Assembly (NCBI GenBank): GCA_016735415.1
Contig: JAERRP010000897.1
Location: 1-9,839 of the forward strand
Length of the DNA stretch: 9,839 bases
Source: Desulfobacterales bacterium
GTDB taxonomy: Bacteria; Desulfobacterota; Desulfobacteria; Desulfobacterales; UBA5852
Direction of reading: 5' to 3'
Part shown: piece by piece, positions 1 to 6,692 of the stretch
Layout of the letters: every line of letters starts with the position of its first letter
Numbering within the stretch: the first letter of the stretch is position 1
Program-made: the position numbers and the translations under genes
The notes under the pieces: model-generated
What the model was told of the DNA's origin: nothing
The model's input: the letters and a program-made list of their open reading frames with translations, nothing else
Databases searched by the model: none

Positions 1-2
1 GG

Positions 3-290
3 CCCGAACTAGATGCTTTGAGCAATCGGCGTAAAACGGATCAGGAATGTCGGAATCTGGTGTTCGCTAATCTTCAAAACGCTACCGAGCTCAAAACTCT
101 AATTACGCTTGCTAAGCTGCTCACCCCATTGATGCGCAACGATCCGGCGTTCCGTGCCTGGATTTCGGATCAATTGCGCTGCGCCCGAGAAAACAGTAGC
201 ATCATTTGTCAGCTCGCCTTTGATGTGCTTGCGAATGCGCATAATCCTGTCGAGTTCGCGTTGTTCGAGGCGGCTTTGATCCGGCAATAG
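3..290 (+). CDS. 3' end of an unrecognised protein gene (5' end outside the window)
   Basis: The reading frame is open from base 3 to a TAG stop at 288-290, so this is most likely the C-terminal ~95 residues of a gene that begins to the left of the window. A TTG at 18 is a possible but unsupported start, with no ribosome binding site visible in front of it. The product is soluble-looking and mixed in charge, with a predicted helical character (runs such as ELKTLITLAKLLTPLM and EFALFEAALIRQ). I see no membrane segment or known motif and do not recognise the family. It ends 35 nt before the group II intron and would converge with the transposase remnant on the other strand. It could be a cargo or relic gene of the accessory region, or a chance open frame. 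Confidence 0.4.
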   Translation, partial: PELDALSNRRKTDQECRNLVFANLQNATELKTLITLAKLLTPLMRNDPAFRAWISDQLRCARENSSIICQLAFDVLANAHNPVEFALFEAALIRQ

Positions 291-325
291 ATAGGACGGC
301 GGGGACGCTCTTGAAATGCTGAAAT

Positions 326-804
326 GTGACGAGAAGAACCGCCTAACGATTCACTGGTGCGGAGGCAAAACGCCGTGCCGCACAGTTCAACCGGGGTGAT
401 ATGAGGGGTGATATGAGGGGTGATATGAGGGACGTTCTGAGAGCGCCGGTTAAAACCGGAAAGATGTAGTGGATGAGATAGCCACACGGTGTAAGGAGTA
501 GCGAACCGCACTGACCCCGAGTCATGCGGCATTATCAGTAATGATATGGCCGAAGCGTTGACAGGGGAATGTATGGGCCAAGTATTGAGCCGCGAAATCC
601 CTAATTCCAGGGCGCCGACGCAGTAGAATGGTGCGGAAGGCAACACTGGATATATCGCTATCGCAAGATATATTCAGGCTCGGCGCGGTCTGAGACCTTG
701 AGCACGTATAGTAAGCATCCTTCGCGGGAACCGGGAGATCCCGTGCTTGTCTTTGGGCATGAGGGTTCCAAAGACCGCATTGGGAAGTCTAAGGACATAA
801 TCCA
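326..804 (+). ncRNA. Group II intron 5' RNA (domains I-III and start of IV)
   Basis: This 479-nt stretch has no convincing protein frame and is rich in short perfect hairpins, as expected for the catalytic core of a group II intron. Examples are GTGCGG (357-362) with CCGCAC (378-383), closed by GGC/GCC around an AAAAC loop. AACCGG (389-394) pairs with CCGGTT (446-451), enclosing a tandem repeat. CCGGTT (446-451) could alternatively pair with AACCGG (454-459). TATATC (651-656) pairs with GATATA (667-672). It leads directly into the RT start codon at 805. I could not identify the exon-binding sites with confidence: no good complement to the bases just upstream of 326 was found by eye. Confidence 0.7.
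393..428 (+). repeat. Three perfect 12-bp tandem repeats inside intron domain I
   Basis: GGGGTGATATGA occurs three times head to tail with no mismatch, followed by GGG of a fourth unit. The array lies in the loop enclosed by the AACCGG (389-394)/CCGGTT (446-451) stem of the intron RNA. It therefore lengthens a terminal part of domain I without obviously breaking a helix. The 12-bp unit is a whole turn of three codons plus three, but no protein is encoded here. Confidence 0.95.
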
Positions 805-2298
805 ATGATGAGTGAGCATGGGAAGTCGGACAACCCCATAGTACCTGAGAAGCTGCCGAACAAAGCCTGTAAAAGGGCAGCGGAGGTAGTGGAGGAAAGG
901 GGGTTGACCAAGGGGAAACCGATTGGGCAAAACGCATACCGGACCCAGTGCCGGGAGGATGCGCAAAGAGCGCTCGAACGGGTACGCAGAGCGGCAAAGG
1001 GAGATAGGAAACAGCGGTTCACATCACTTTTTCATCATGTTTACAGCGTCGAAATGCTATGCACGGCATTCTATGGTATTAAGCGGGATGCCGCGGCGGG
1101 TAGCGACGGTAAGACATGGAAAGGATACGAAAGGGACCTTGAAAAGAACCTCAAGGAGCTTTCACAGCATCTCAAGCGAGGAGCATACCGAGCAAAACCC
1201 ACCGTAAGGCGCTACATCGACAAACCGGATGGCAGCAGGCGGCCGATCAGTATCTGTGTACTTGAAGATAAAATCGTCCAGCGTGCGGCAACGGATGTGA
1301 TGAATGCGATTTACGAACAGGATTTTCTTGGGTTTTCCTATGGTTTTCGTCCGGGACGCAGCCCGCATCATGCTTTGGATGCGCTCTATGTCGGAATCAT
1401 GAAAAAGAGAGTGAACTGGGTGCTCGATGCAGATGTTCGTGCCTTTTTCGATACCCTCCAACACGAATGGCTGATAAAGTTCATAGAGCATCGAATCGCC
1501 GACCGGCGCATCATACGCCTTATCCAGAAATGGTTGAGAGCAGGTGTGCTGGAAAACGGTAAGTTGATACGAAATCGTGAAGGAACGGTCCAGGGCGGAA
1601 GTATCAGTCCGCTGCTTGCCAATATTTATCTTCACTACGTACTCGACTTATGGGTGCAACAATGGCGGAGGCAATCAAGCGGTGATGTTATCGCGGTGAG
1701 ATTTGCCGATGATTTTGTAGTGGGATTTCAATATCGTTTTCAAGCAGAACAGTTCCTTTCCGATCTAAAAGAGCGGTTTTCCGAATTTGGTCTGGATATT
1801 CACCCGGACAAGACCAGTCTTATTGAGTTTGGCCGTTTTGCGGTACAGAACAGGAGTAAGCGTGGACTAGGAAAACCACATACTTTTAACTTTCTTGGAT
1901 TCACGCATATATGCGGAAAGACAAGAAAGGGAAAGTTCACCATAATGCGGAAGACGATCCGTAAAAAGCTGCAAAGAAAGCTCAAGGAAGTTTACGTAAA
2001 GCTCCGTCGTATCATGCATTACCCCATTCCTGTGCAGGGAGGCTACCTAAGATCCGTGGTAGCAGGATACGTGCGCTATTATGGGGTACCCACGAACAGT
2101 GGCGCACTCAGCGTATTTCGAAAAGAAATCTGCAGAATGTGGCACAAGGTTTTGAGGCGTCGCAGCCATAAAAGTAGAATGACTTGGGACCGAATGAAGC
2201 GGCTGATAGTGAGATGGATTCCCAAAGCCCGTATCTGTCATCCTTATCCCAACTTGCGACTATGCGTTACTACCCAAGGTAGGAGCCCGGTGCGTTAG
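805..2298 (+). CDS. ltrA: Group II intron reverse transcriptase/maturase (LtrA-like)
   Basis: This 497-residue protein copies intron RNA into DNA at the insertion site and helps the intron RNA fold and splice. The RT fingers and palm span about residues 75-370. Visible motifs are the YRAKPTVRRYIDKPDGSRRPI segment start (128 on), a catalytic Asp in DADVRAFFD (D210), QGGSISPLLANIYLHYVLD (263-281) and the FADD box (300-303; catalytic D302 and D303). The thumb/maturase X domain follows at about 380-455 and is strongly basic. The end (about 456-497) has no paired-cysteine HNH endonuclease domain, so insertion would have to rely on nicked or replication-fork DNA. ATG at 805 is followed at once by a second ATG at 808; an AAGGA at 790-794 could serve either. 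The usual tyrosine of the YADD box is phenylalanine here. The stop lies within domain V. The frame is intact, so activity is plausible. Confidence 0.93.
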   Translation: MMSEHGKSDNPIVPEKLPNKACKRAAEVVEERGLTKGKPIGQNAYRTQCREDAQRALERVRRAAKGDRKQRFTSLFHHVYSVEMLCTAFYGIKRDAAAGSDGKTWKGYERDLEKNLKELSQHLKRGAYRAKPTVRRYIDKPDGSRRPISICVLEDKIVQRAATDVMNAIYEQDFLGFSYGFRPGRSPHHALDALYVGIMKKRVNWVLDADVRAFFDTLQHEWLIKFIEHRIADRRIIRLIQKWLRAGVLENGKLIRNREGTVQGGSISPLLANIYLHYVLDLWVQQWRRQSSGDVIAVRFADDFVVGFQYRFQAEQFLSDLKERFSEFGLDIHPDKTSLIEFGRFAVQNRSKRGLGKPHTFNFLGFTHICGKTRKGKFTIMRKTIRKKLQRKLKEVYVKLRRIMHYPIPVQGGYLRSVVAGYVRYYGVPTNSGALSVFRKEICRMWHKVLRRRSHKSRMTWDRMKRLIVRWIPKARICHPYPNLRLCVTTQGRSPVR

Positions 2299-2315
2299 TA
2301 GCGCACGCCGGGATC
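2283..2315 (+). ncRNA. Group II intron domain V (catalytic hairpin)
   Basis: The 33-nt hairpin starts GAGC and ends GAUC. The lower stem CCCGG/CCGGG is followed by a two-base CG bulge on the 3' side, then an upper stem (UGCG/CGCA) closed by a short loop. The AGC at 2284-2286 is the catalytic triad position. The G of the triad faces an A (2313) rather than the common U, which I believe is usual in this intron subgroup but cannot verify here. The RT stop codon (2296-2298) falls in the loop. Confidence 0.85.
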
Positions 2316-2318
2316 TGT

Positions 2319-2355
2319 GCGGGGGGTGCCGGGCGACCGGCATTCCTACCGCGAC
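2319..2355 (+). ncRNA. Group II intron domain VI and 3' splice site
   Basis: The hairpin has a basal GCGG/CCGC stem (2319-2322 with 2349-2352). A ten-pair upper stem (2323-2332 with 2337-2346, including two G-U pairs) is capped by a GCGA tetraloop of the GNRA type. The only unpaired bases on the 3' side are U2347 and A2348, making A2348 the likely lariat branch point. The intron should end at GAC (2353-2355), giving a 7-nt branch-to-end distance. Confidence 0.85.
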
Positions 2356-2538
2356 ACATTTAATAATTTCATGGGATTCGAAGCCCATTTCGACGGCAAT
2401 ATTTTGCCTTCTGTTTACGGCCATGCTCACCGTCGGTCGTATAATACCAAAAGCGCGTGAAAGTTCCGCCAAGCTGATATTTGCGTGGGTAGATTCAAGT
2501 TGCGAGTGCACCACGCCAATCTTGGCGATTGACTCCAA
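2356..2538 (-). pseudogene. Remnant of a RAYT-like (REP-associated) transposase, C-terminal helix-turn-helix
   Basis: Read on the minus strand, this encodes ISLAELSRAFGI, then PTVSMAVNRR and NIAVEMGF. That pattern matches the DnaA-like helix-turn-helix tail found at the C-terminus of many REP-associated tyrosine transposases (L-EL-R--GI--P-VS--V-RG--IA---GF). The frame stays open upstream to the tRNA-Pro 3' end (about 2613) but has no good start and no catalytic HUH domain, so the gene is beheaded. The group II intron then interrupts it at 2355/2356. If the intron is removed (325 joined to 2356), the frame continues into the left flank for about 38 codons to a stop near 209, which is longer than the normal tail. 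It is best read as a decayed gene fragment. The family assignment is by eye only. Confidence 0.5.
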
Positions 2539-2613
2539 GGTGCGTCTGGGTGAGTATTTTGGACCGATTTCAGGTGCCGGCGTTACGCTAAGAGCCCACG
2601 ACCCTTTTTTAAC

Positions 2614-2690
<77 letters not shown>

Positions 2691-2719
2691 TGGTTTATCG
2701 GCGCTTCCCTATCACGGAT

Positions 2720-2725
2720 TTTATA
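2720..2725 (-). promoter_or_regulatory. Possible -10 box for tRNA-Pro
   Basis: On the minus strand TATAAA lies 30 nt upstream of the tRNA-Pro 5' end, in an otherwise GC-rich stretch. I see no good -35 hexamer at 16-18 nt from it, so this is a weak call based on position and the -10 match alone. Confidence 0.3.
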
Positions 2726-2819
2726 TTGCGCGCAAGCGTATAGCGCCGCCGGTTCGGGTGCAACGCCGAGGCCCTTGGTGTCGATGATGAAATCTGTGAG
2801 CCTGCAGGCATCCATTCCA

Positions 2820-2836
2820 GGCCCATTCCCTGGGCC
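2820..2836. repeat. Small perfect inverted repeat between divergent tRNAs
   Basis: GGCCCA and TGGGCC flank a five-base TTCCC loop, followed by TTTG on the plus strand. It could form a six-pair hairpin. The T tract is too short for a confident terminator, and no gene ends just upstream. Confidence 0.4.
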
Positions 2837-2868
2837 TTTGTCAGCGCTGCTGAATTCCGCGAATTTAC

Positions 2869-2897
2869 TTGACACCAATTTGGGAACATATTATATT
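2869..2897 (+). promoter_or_regulatory. Sigma70 promoter of tRNA-Leu
   Basis: A perfect -35 TTGACA (2869-2874) is followed after exactly 17 nt by TATATT (2892-2897), a five-of-six -10 match. Transcription would start near 2904, about 24 nt before the tRNA. The surrounding DNA is AT rich. This is the best promoter in the window. Confidence 0.85.
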
Positions 2898-2927
2898 TAT
2901 GATTTATTTTTATGATTTGTATGATGT

Positions 2928-3014
2928 GCGAGAGTGGCGGAATTGGTAGACGCACTGGACTTAGGATCCAGCTCTGGCGACAGAGTGGGAGTTCAAGTCT
3001 CCCCTCTCGCACCA
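2928..3014 (+). tRNA. tRNA-Leu (anticodon UAG)
   Basis: A class II tRNA with a long variable arm. Features are acceptor GCGAGAG/CTCTCGC, D arm with AATTGGTAGAC, anticodon stem CTGGA/TCCAG around CTTAGGA (anticodon TAG), a variable arm hairpin of the CTCTG/CAGAG type, T arm GGGAG/CTCCC with TTCAAGT, discriminator A and encoded CCA (3012-3014). It reads CUN leucine codons. A run of five T follows at once (3016-3020) and may help end transcription. Confidence 0.97.
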
Positions 3015-3335
3015 CGTTTTTGAGATCAATGAGTGCATGGAGTGCGTCGTCTCCGGGCATTCGACGTATTTAGAAGTAATTTCAAAACCCTGTCTAACTC
3101 CCAATGGCGGTGTTTCCAGCGTTGCTGGATTCAGCATCGACTCTATATGTTTCGGTGCATCGCAGGCTTCTTTAAAATGCTCACATGGTATTGAATATGT
3201 TTAGCATTTTCATCAGCCTGCGCCTTGCCGTTGGATGCAATCCGAGGGTTTGAAACCACTTCTGGCCAAGATGCCGGGGCGCGGATGAAAGTGGTGGACC
3301 GCTTTTAAAATACGCCCGTTGGGAAAGGAACCCGA
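3015..3335 (+). other. Leader region upstream of tig, no gene seen
   Basis: This roughly 320-bp stretch holds no supported coding frame. A small hairpin CCAGC/GCTGG lies at 3116-3128. The promoter of the tig cluster should be here, but no hexamer pair is convincing. The best is TTGCTG (3122-3127) with TATATG (3144-3149) at 16 nt spacing, and TAAAAT at 3306-3311 lacks a -35. The ribosome binding site AAGGAA (3325-3330) lies 5 nt before the tig ATG. Confidence 0.5.
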
Positions 3336-4667
3336 ATGAATTTCAAGGTTGAAGAGCAGAGTGCGGTCAAGAAGAAACTGATCATCGAAATTCCGCAAGA
3401 GGACGTTGTCAAGGAATTGGACAGTGCCTATAAGGAGTTGAAAAAGAATGCCAAGGTGAAAGGCTTCCGGCCGGGGAAAACCCCGCGTAACGTGCTGGAG
3501 CGCTATTATGGCAAAGATGTGCGCGCCGATGTTTCCTCGCGGTTGATCCAGGAGTCCCTTATTCAGGTCCTGGAGGAGTCCAAACTGAACGTCATCGACA
3601 TGCCCAAGATCGATCCGCCGGAACTCAAGGCCGATGCGTCCTATGCGTTTGTCGCGGAAGTTGAAGTGAAGCCCGAACTCGAAACCCTCAATATCGATGG
3701 CCTGAAACTGGAAAAAACGCTTTACCACGCCACCGAGGAGGAGATCGAAGCCCAGATTCAGCTCCTGCGCAAGAATCTGGCCAAGATGGTTAAGATTGAG
3801 GAAGCGCGGGCCGTGGCCGAAGGGGATTATGTCCTCATCGACTACGAAGGCCTCAAGGACGGCCAACCGTTCACCGAAACCCAGAAAACGATGGATTTTT
3901 CCATGAAAATCGGTGACGGCATGATTCACAAGGATTTCGACGCCCAGGTGACCGGCATGAATCCCGGCGACGAAAAGACGTTTAACATGGCTTTCCCGGA
4001 GGATTATTTCAACGACAAGCTGGCCGGGCTTGAAATCACCTTCCAGGTCACCCTCAAGGAAATCCGTGAGCAGCAGATGCCCGAAATCGATGACGAAATG
4101 GCCAAACGACTGGGCCAATTTAAATCGCTGGCCGAACTGCGCACGCAAATCGAGGAAAATCTGTCCAAGGGATATGCCAAGCGCCAGGAGCAGGAGCTGC
4201 ATGAGCAGGTTTTCACCGAGCTGATCGCCCAGCAGGCCTTCGAGGTGCCGGACGCCATGGTGGCCCGCGAGCTGGAGGGCATCATGACGGAAGCCCAACA
4301 GAGTTTTTCCTACCACAACACCTCCATGGAGGAGCTGGGTCTTACCCGGGAGTCGCTGGAGGAAAAATATCGGGATACAGCCGTCAGGCAGGTCAAGCGC
4401 CACCTGATCCTGGCCCAGATCATCGAGCAGGAGGGCATGGAACTGTCCGATGAGGACCTGGAAAAGGGCTATCAGGAAATGGCCGACAGCTTCAACCAGC
4501 CCGTGGACATGATCCATCAATTTTATGCCCAGCATCCCGACCGGGTGGATGTCTTCAAGCACACCCTACTTGAAAAGCAGGCAATTACACTTATTATTGA
4601 TAAAAGTTCAGTTGAGGAAGTCGAGCCGGAACTGAAAAAACCGGTTGATGCCAAGCCGGCCGAATAG
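3336..4667 (+). CDS. tig: Trigger factor (ribosome-associated chaperone and peptidyl-prolyl isomerase)
   Basis: This 443-residue protein docks at the ribosome exit tunnel and shields and folds nascent chains. The N-terminal ribosome-binding domain (about 1-120) carries the signature GFRPGK at 43-48, the loop that contacts ribosomal protein L23. The FKBP-type prolyl isomerase domain spans about 156-242 (EGDYVLIDYEG, then MIHKDFDAQVTGMNPGDEKTF). The helical C-terminal chaperone arms run from about 250 to 430. The tail is acidic and proline rich (EEVEPELKKPVDAKPAE). Length is near the family norm of about 430-450. The ATG at 3336 has AAGGAA 5 nt upstream and gives the standard N-terminus. It leads the tig-clpP-clpX order common in bacteria, 88 nt ahead of clpP. 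Its gene carries no sign of transfer. Confidence 0.98.
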   Translation: MNFKVEEQSAVKKKLIIEIPQEDVVKELDSAYKELKKNAKVKGFRPGKTPRNVLERYYGKDVRADVSSRLIQESLIQVLEESKLNVIDMPKIDPPELKADASYAFVAEVEVKPELETLNIDGLKLEKTLYHATEEEIEAQIQLLRKNLAKMVKIEEARAVAEGDYVLIDYEGLKDGQPFTETQKTMDFSMKIGDGMIHKDFDAQVTGMNPGDEKTFNMAFPEDYFNDKLAGLEITFQVTLKEIREQQMPEIDDEMAKRLGQFKSLAELRTQIEENLSKGYAKRQEQELHEQVFTELIAQQAFEVPDAMVARELEGIMTEAQQSFSYHNTSMEELGLTRESLEEKYRDTAVRQVKRHLILAQIIEQEGMELSDEDLEKGYQEMADSFNQPVDMIHQFYAQHPDRVDVFKHTLLEKQAITLIIDKSSVEEVEPELKKPVDAKPAE

Positions 4668-4689
4668 TTTGCGGGGCACTCGGTTTTTT
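4635..4689 (+). terminator. Weak inverted repeat spanning the end of tig (possible attenuator)
   Basis: AAAAAACCG (4635-4643) is the exact reverse complement of CGGTTTTTT (4681-4689). The tig stop codon lies in the loop between them, about 37 nt long. The 3' arm ends in six T, as in a terminator, but the stem is AT rich and the loop long. It would at most reduce read-through into clpP. Confidence 0.25.
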
Positions 4690-4741
4690 AGGTCCGGCGC
4701 CTACAATAGCGGGGTTTCCAGCCATCCCTGGCCTTAAATAA

Positions 4742-4747
4742 AAGGAG
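4742..4747 (+). promoter_or_regulatory. Ribosome binding site deciding the GTG start of clpP
   Basis: AAGGAG sits 8 nt before a GTG at 4756, a near-ideal Shine-Dalgarno site. The resulting N-terminus ([25 protein letters not shown]) is exactly that of mature-type ClpP proteins, so the non-ATG start is well supported. Confidence 0.85.
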
Positions 4748-4755
4748 AGTCGAAC

Positions 4756-5385
4756 GTGGCACTCATTCCCATGGTTATCGAGCAGAGCAGTCGAGGCGAA
4801 CGGGCCTATGACATTTACTCCCGGCTCCTCAAGGACCGCATCATTTTCCTGGGTTCGGCCATGAATGATGAAGTGGCCAATCTGATCATCGCCCAGCTGC
4901 TCTTTCTGGAATCCGATGATCCGGAGAAAGATATCAATTTTTACATCAACTCGCCCGGCGGGATTGTAACTTCGGGTCTTGCCGTCTATGACACAATGCA
5001 GTATGTTAAACCAGATATTGCCACGGTCTGCATCGGCCAGGCGGCCAGCATGGGGGCCGTGCTGCTTGCGGCCGGGACCGCGGGCAAGCGCTACTCGCTG
5101 CCCAACGCGCGGATCATGATCCATCAGCCCATGGGTGGTTTTCAGGGGCAGGCCTCGGATGTGGAAATCCATGCCAGGGAAATGCTCCGGATGAAAGAGG
5201 ATCTGAATCGGATTATTGCCAACCATACCGGCAAGCCCATCGAGCAGATTCAAAAGGATACGGACCGCGACTATTTTATGTCCGGAACGGAAGCGCAAGA
5301 ATACGGTATCGTCGACAACGTAATCACCAACCGGGACGATTTCGGCAGCGGCGAAGATACTGCGGAGAGCAAAAATGACGAATAA
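4756..5385 (+). CDS. clpP: ATP-dependent Clp protease proteolytic subunit ClpP
   Basis: This 209-residue serine peptidase assembles as two stacked heptamers and degrades proteins fed in by ClpX (or ClpA/ClpC) in the cytoplasm. The catalytic triad is visible: Ser98 in [11 protein letters not shown], His123 in IMIHQPMGG and Asp172 in DTDRDYFM. The oxyanion-type SPGGIVTSG stretch is at 66-74. The N-terminal [22 protein letters not shown] segment forms the axial pore loops. It starts with GTG behind a strong AAGGAG. The start is probably close to the mature end, since little propeptide is present. It lies 88 nt after tig and overlaps the next gene, clpX, by 11 nt, so the two are translationally coupled. 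The short acidic tail ([11 protein letters not shown]) is encoded partly in the overlap. No oddities. Confidence 0.99.
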   Translation: MALIPMVIEQSSRGERAYDIYSRLLKDRIIFLGSAMNDEVANLIIAQLLFLESDDPEKDINFYINSPGGIVTSGLAVYDTMQYVKPDIATVCIGQAASMGAVLLAAGTAGKRYSLPNARIMIHQPMGGFQGQASDVEIHAREMLRMKEDLNRIIANHTGKPIEQIQKDTDRDYFMSGTEAQEYGIVDNVITNRDDFGSGEDTAESKNDE

Positions 5386-6625
5386 AAACGATGACAACGA
5401 CAACCTGTTCTGCTCGTTCTGCGGTAAAAGCCAGAAGGAAGTCAACAAGCTGATCGCCGGACCGGCGGTCTACATCTGTGACGAGTGCATCCAGCTCTGC
5501 AGCGAGATCATCGAAGAGGAAAGCGAGAAGGAAACGGATGCGCTTGAAAACCTGCTCGTTCCCAGGGAAATTAAAACCCAGCTGGACGAGTATGTGATCG
5601 AGCAGGAAACGGCCAAGCGGATTCTGGCCGTGGCGGTTTACAATCATTACAAACGCCTGAATTCCTCTATTAAATCCGGGGATGTCGAAATTCAGAAAAG
5701 CAATATCCTGCTGATCGGGCCGACCGGCTGCGGCAAGACCCTGCTGGCCCAGACCCTGGCGCGTTTTCTGAACGTGCCCTTCACCATTGCCGATGCCACC
5801 AGCCTGACCGAGGCCGGCTATGTAGGCGAGGACGTCGAAAATATCATTCTGGCCCTGCTGCAAAACGCCGATTACGATGTCGAACGCGCCAAAAAAGGGA
5901 TCGTTTATATCGATGAAATTGACAAGATCGCCAGCCGGGGTGATAATCCGTCGATTACACGTGACGTTTCCGGCGAAGGCGTCCAGCAGGCGCTGTTGAA
6001 GATCATCGAGGGAACCACTGCCAGCGTGCCGCCCAAAGGCGGGCGCAAGCATCCCCAGCAGGATTTCGTCAAAGTGGACACCTCCAACATCCTCTTCATC
6101 TGTGGCGGCACTTTTACCGGGTTGGAAAAGATTATCCAGCGTCGGCAAGGGTCCAAATTGATGGGCTTCGGGGCTGAAATCATCAAGTCTTCCGAAAGGA
6201 GTGTGGGGGAAATGCTCCTGGAAGTCCGGCCCGAAGACCTGATCAAGTTCGGTCTTATCCCCGAGTTTCTGGGGCGTCTGCCAGTCATCGCCACGCTGGG
6301 TGAGTTGAACGAAGCGTCGCTGGTGCGCATTCTGACCGAGCCCAAGAATGCCCTGATCAAACAGTACCGGCAGCTTTTTGAAATCGAAGGGACCAACCTG
6401 CGCTTTACCGACAGCGCCCTTACGGCCATTTCTCAGGAGGCCGTCAAGCGCAAGTCCGGTGCACGGGGGCTGCGCGCCATTTTGGAACAGGCTCTGCTGG
6501 AAATCATGTTTGATTTGCCTTCGCTCGACAATGTCAAGGAATGCGTGATCAGCGAAGACGTTGTCTTGAAAAAGGAGGCCCCGATCCTGCTGTTCGATCA
6601 GGCCAAAACTAAAAAACAGGCCTGA
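5375..6625 (+). CDS. clpX: ATP-dependent unfoldase ClpX
   Basis: This 416-residue AAA+ ATPase recognises tagged or misfolded proteins, unfolds them and threads them into ClpP. The N-terminal zinc-binding domain has Cys13, Cys16, Cys35 and Cys38 (LFCSFCGK and YICDECIQ). Walker A GPTGCGKT is at 115-122, the pore loop GYVG at 148-151, Walker B IVYIDEID at 176-183, the RKH substrate loop at 224-226, and the sensor-2 region GARGLR at 362-367. The loop that docks into ClpP, usually IGF, reads MGF (263-265). The ATG at 5375 lies inside clpP, with GGAGAG (5364-5369) 5 nt upstream, giving the tight coupling expected for subunits of one complex. Length matches the family (about 415-430). All catalytic features are intact. 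Confidence 0.99.
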   Translation: MTNKNDDNDNLFCSFCGKSQKEVNKLIAGPAVYICDECIQLCSEIIEEESEKETDALENLLVPREIKTQLDEYVIEQETAKRILAVAVYNHYKRLNSSIKSGDVEIQKSNILLIGPTGCGKTLLAQTLARFLNVPFTIADATSLTEAGYVGEDVENIILALLQNADYDVERAKKGIVYIDEIDKIASRGDNPSITRDVSGEGVQQALLKIIEGTTASVPPKGGRKHPQQDFVKVDTSNILFICGGTFTGLEKIIQRRQGSKLMGFGAEIIKSSERSVGEMLLEVRPEDLIKFGLIPEFLGRLPVIATLGELNEASLVRILTEPKNALIKQYRQLFEIEGTNLRFTDSALTAISQEAVKRKSGARGLRAILEQALLEIMFDLPSLDNVKECVISEDVVLKKEAPILLFDQAKTKKQA

Positions 6626-6644
6626 GCCTGCGCAACTATTTATG

Positions 6645-6683
6645 GGCCCGTGGTTATCGCGCTGACTATGCGAACCATGGGCC
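6645..6683 (+). repeat. Inverted repeat 20 nt after clpX, possible mRNA 3' end
   Basis: GGCCCGTGGTT (6645-6655) pairs with AACCATGGGCC (6673-6683) over 11 positions, one of them G-U, around a 17-nt loop. No T tract follows, so it is not a classic intrinsic terminator. It may stabilise or end the clpP-clpX message by another route. Confidence 0.4.
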
Positions 6684-6692
6684 GAATCATGT

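Larger units (their letters stand above)
326..2355 (+). mobile_element. Group II intron carrying a reverse transcriptase/maturase
   Basis: This is a self-splicing retroelement: folded intron RNA plus its encoded maturase/reverse transcriptase, which together can invade DNA targets. The 3' end is well supported. A 33-nt domain V hairpin (2283-2315) is followed by a domain VI hairpin (2319-2352) with a bulged UA, whose A2348 is the likely branch point. That A lies 7 nt from a terminal AC at 2354-2355, the usual spacing and ending. The 5' end is less certain. GTGACGAGAAG at 326 resembles the bacterial consensus GUGYGAC-AGAAG with two bases missing. A perfect GTGCG at 357 was rejected because it sits inside a hairpin. 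The RT gene lies in domain IV. The element is antisense to the transposase-like frame at its 3' flank. No target duplication is expected for this element class. Confidence 0.85.

Noticed and set aside
357..361. GTGCG as the intron 5' end
   Set aside because: It matches the consensus exactly but is the 5' strand of a strong hairpin (pairs with 378-383), so it is more likely internal to domain I. GTGACGAGAAG at 326 fits the extended start better.
393..431. CRISPR-like array
   Set aside because: The 12-bp units are directly adjacent with no spacers, so it is a simple tandem repeat.
2371..2388. T-arm-like palindrome (ATGGG, TTCGAA, CCCAT) just after the intron, possibly a tRNA fragment or att site
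   Set aside because: It is part of the HTH-coding frame (MGFESHE), no other tRNA parts adjoin it, and short palindromes of this sort arise by chance.
3213..4562. A 449-codon open frame antisense to tig
   Set aside because: Same reason: a low-complexity Leu/His/Gly/Phe-rich translation with no motif, opposite a clear trigger factor gene.
5324..6148. Antisense open frames over clpP and clpX (also 4594-5448)
   Set aside because: These are byproducts of codon bias opposite well-conserved genes, with no ribosome binding sites or domains.
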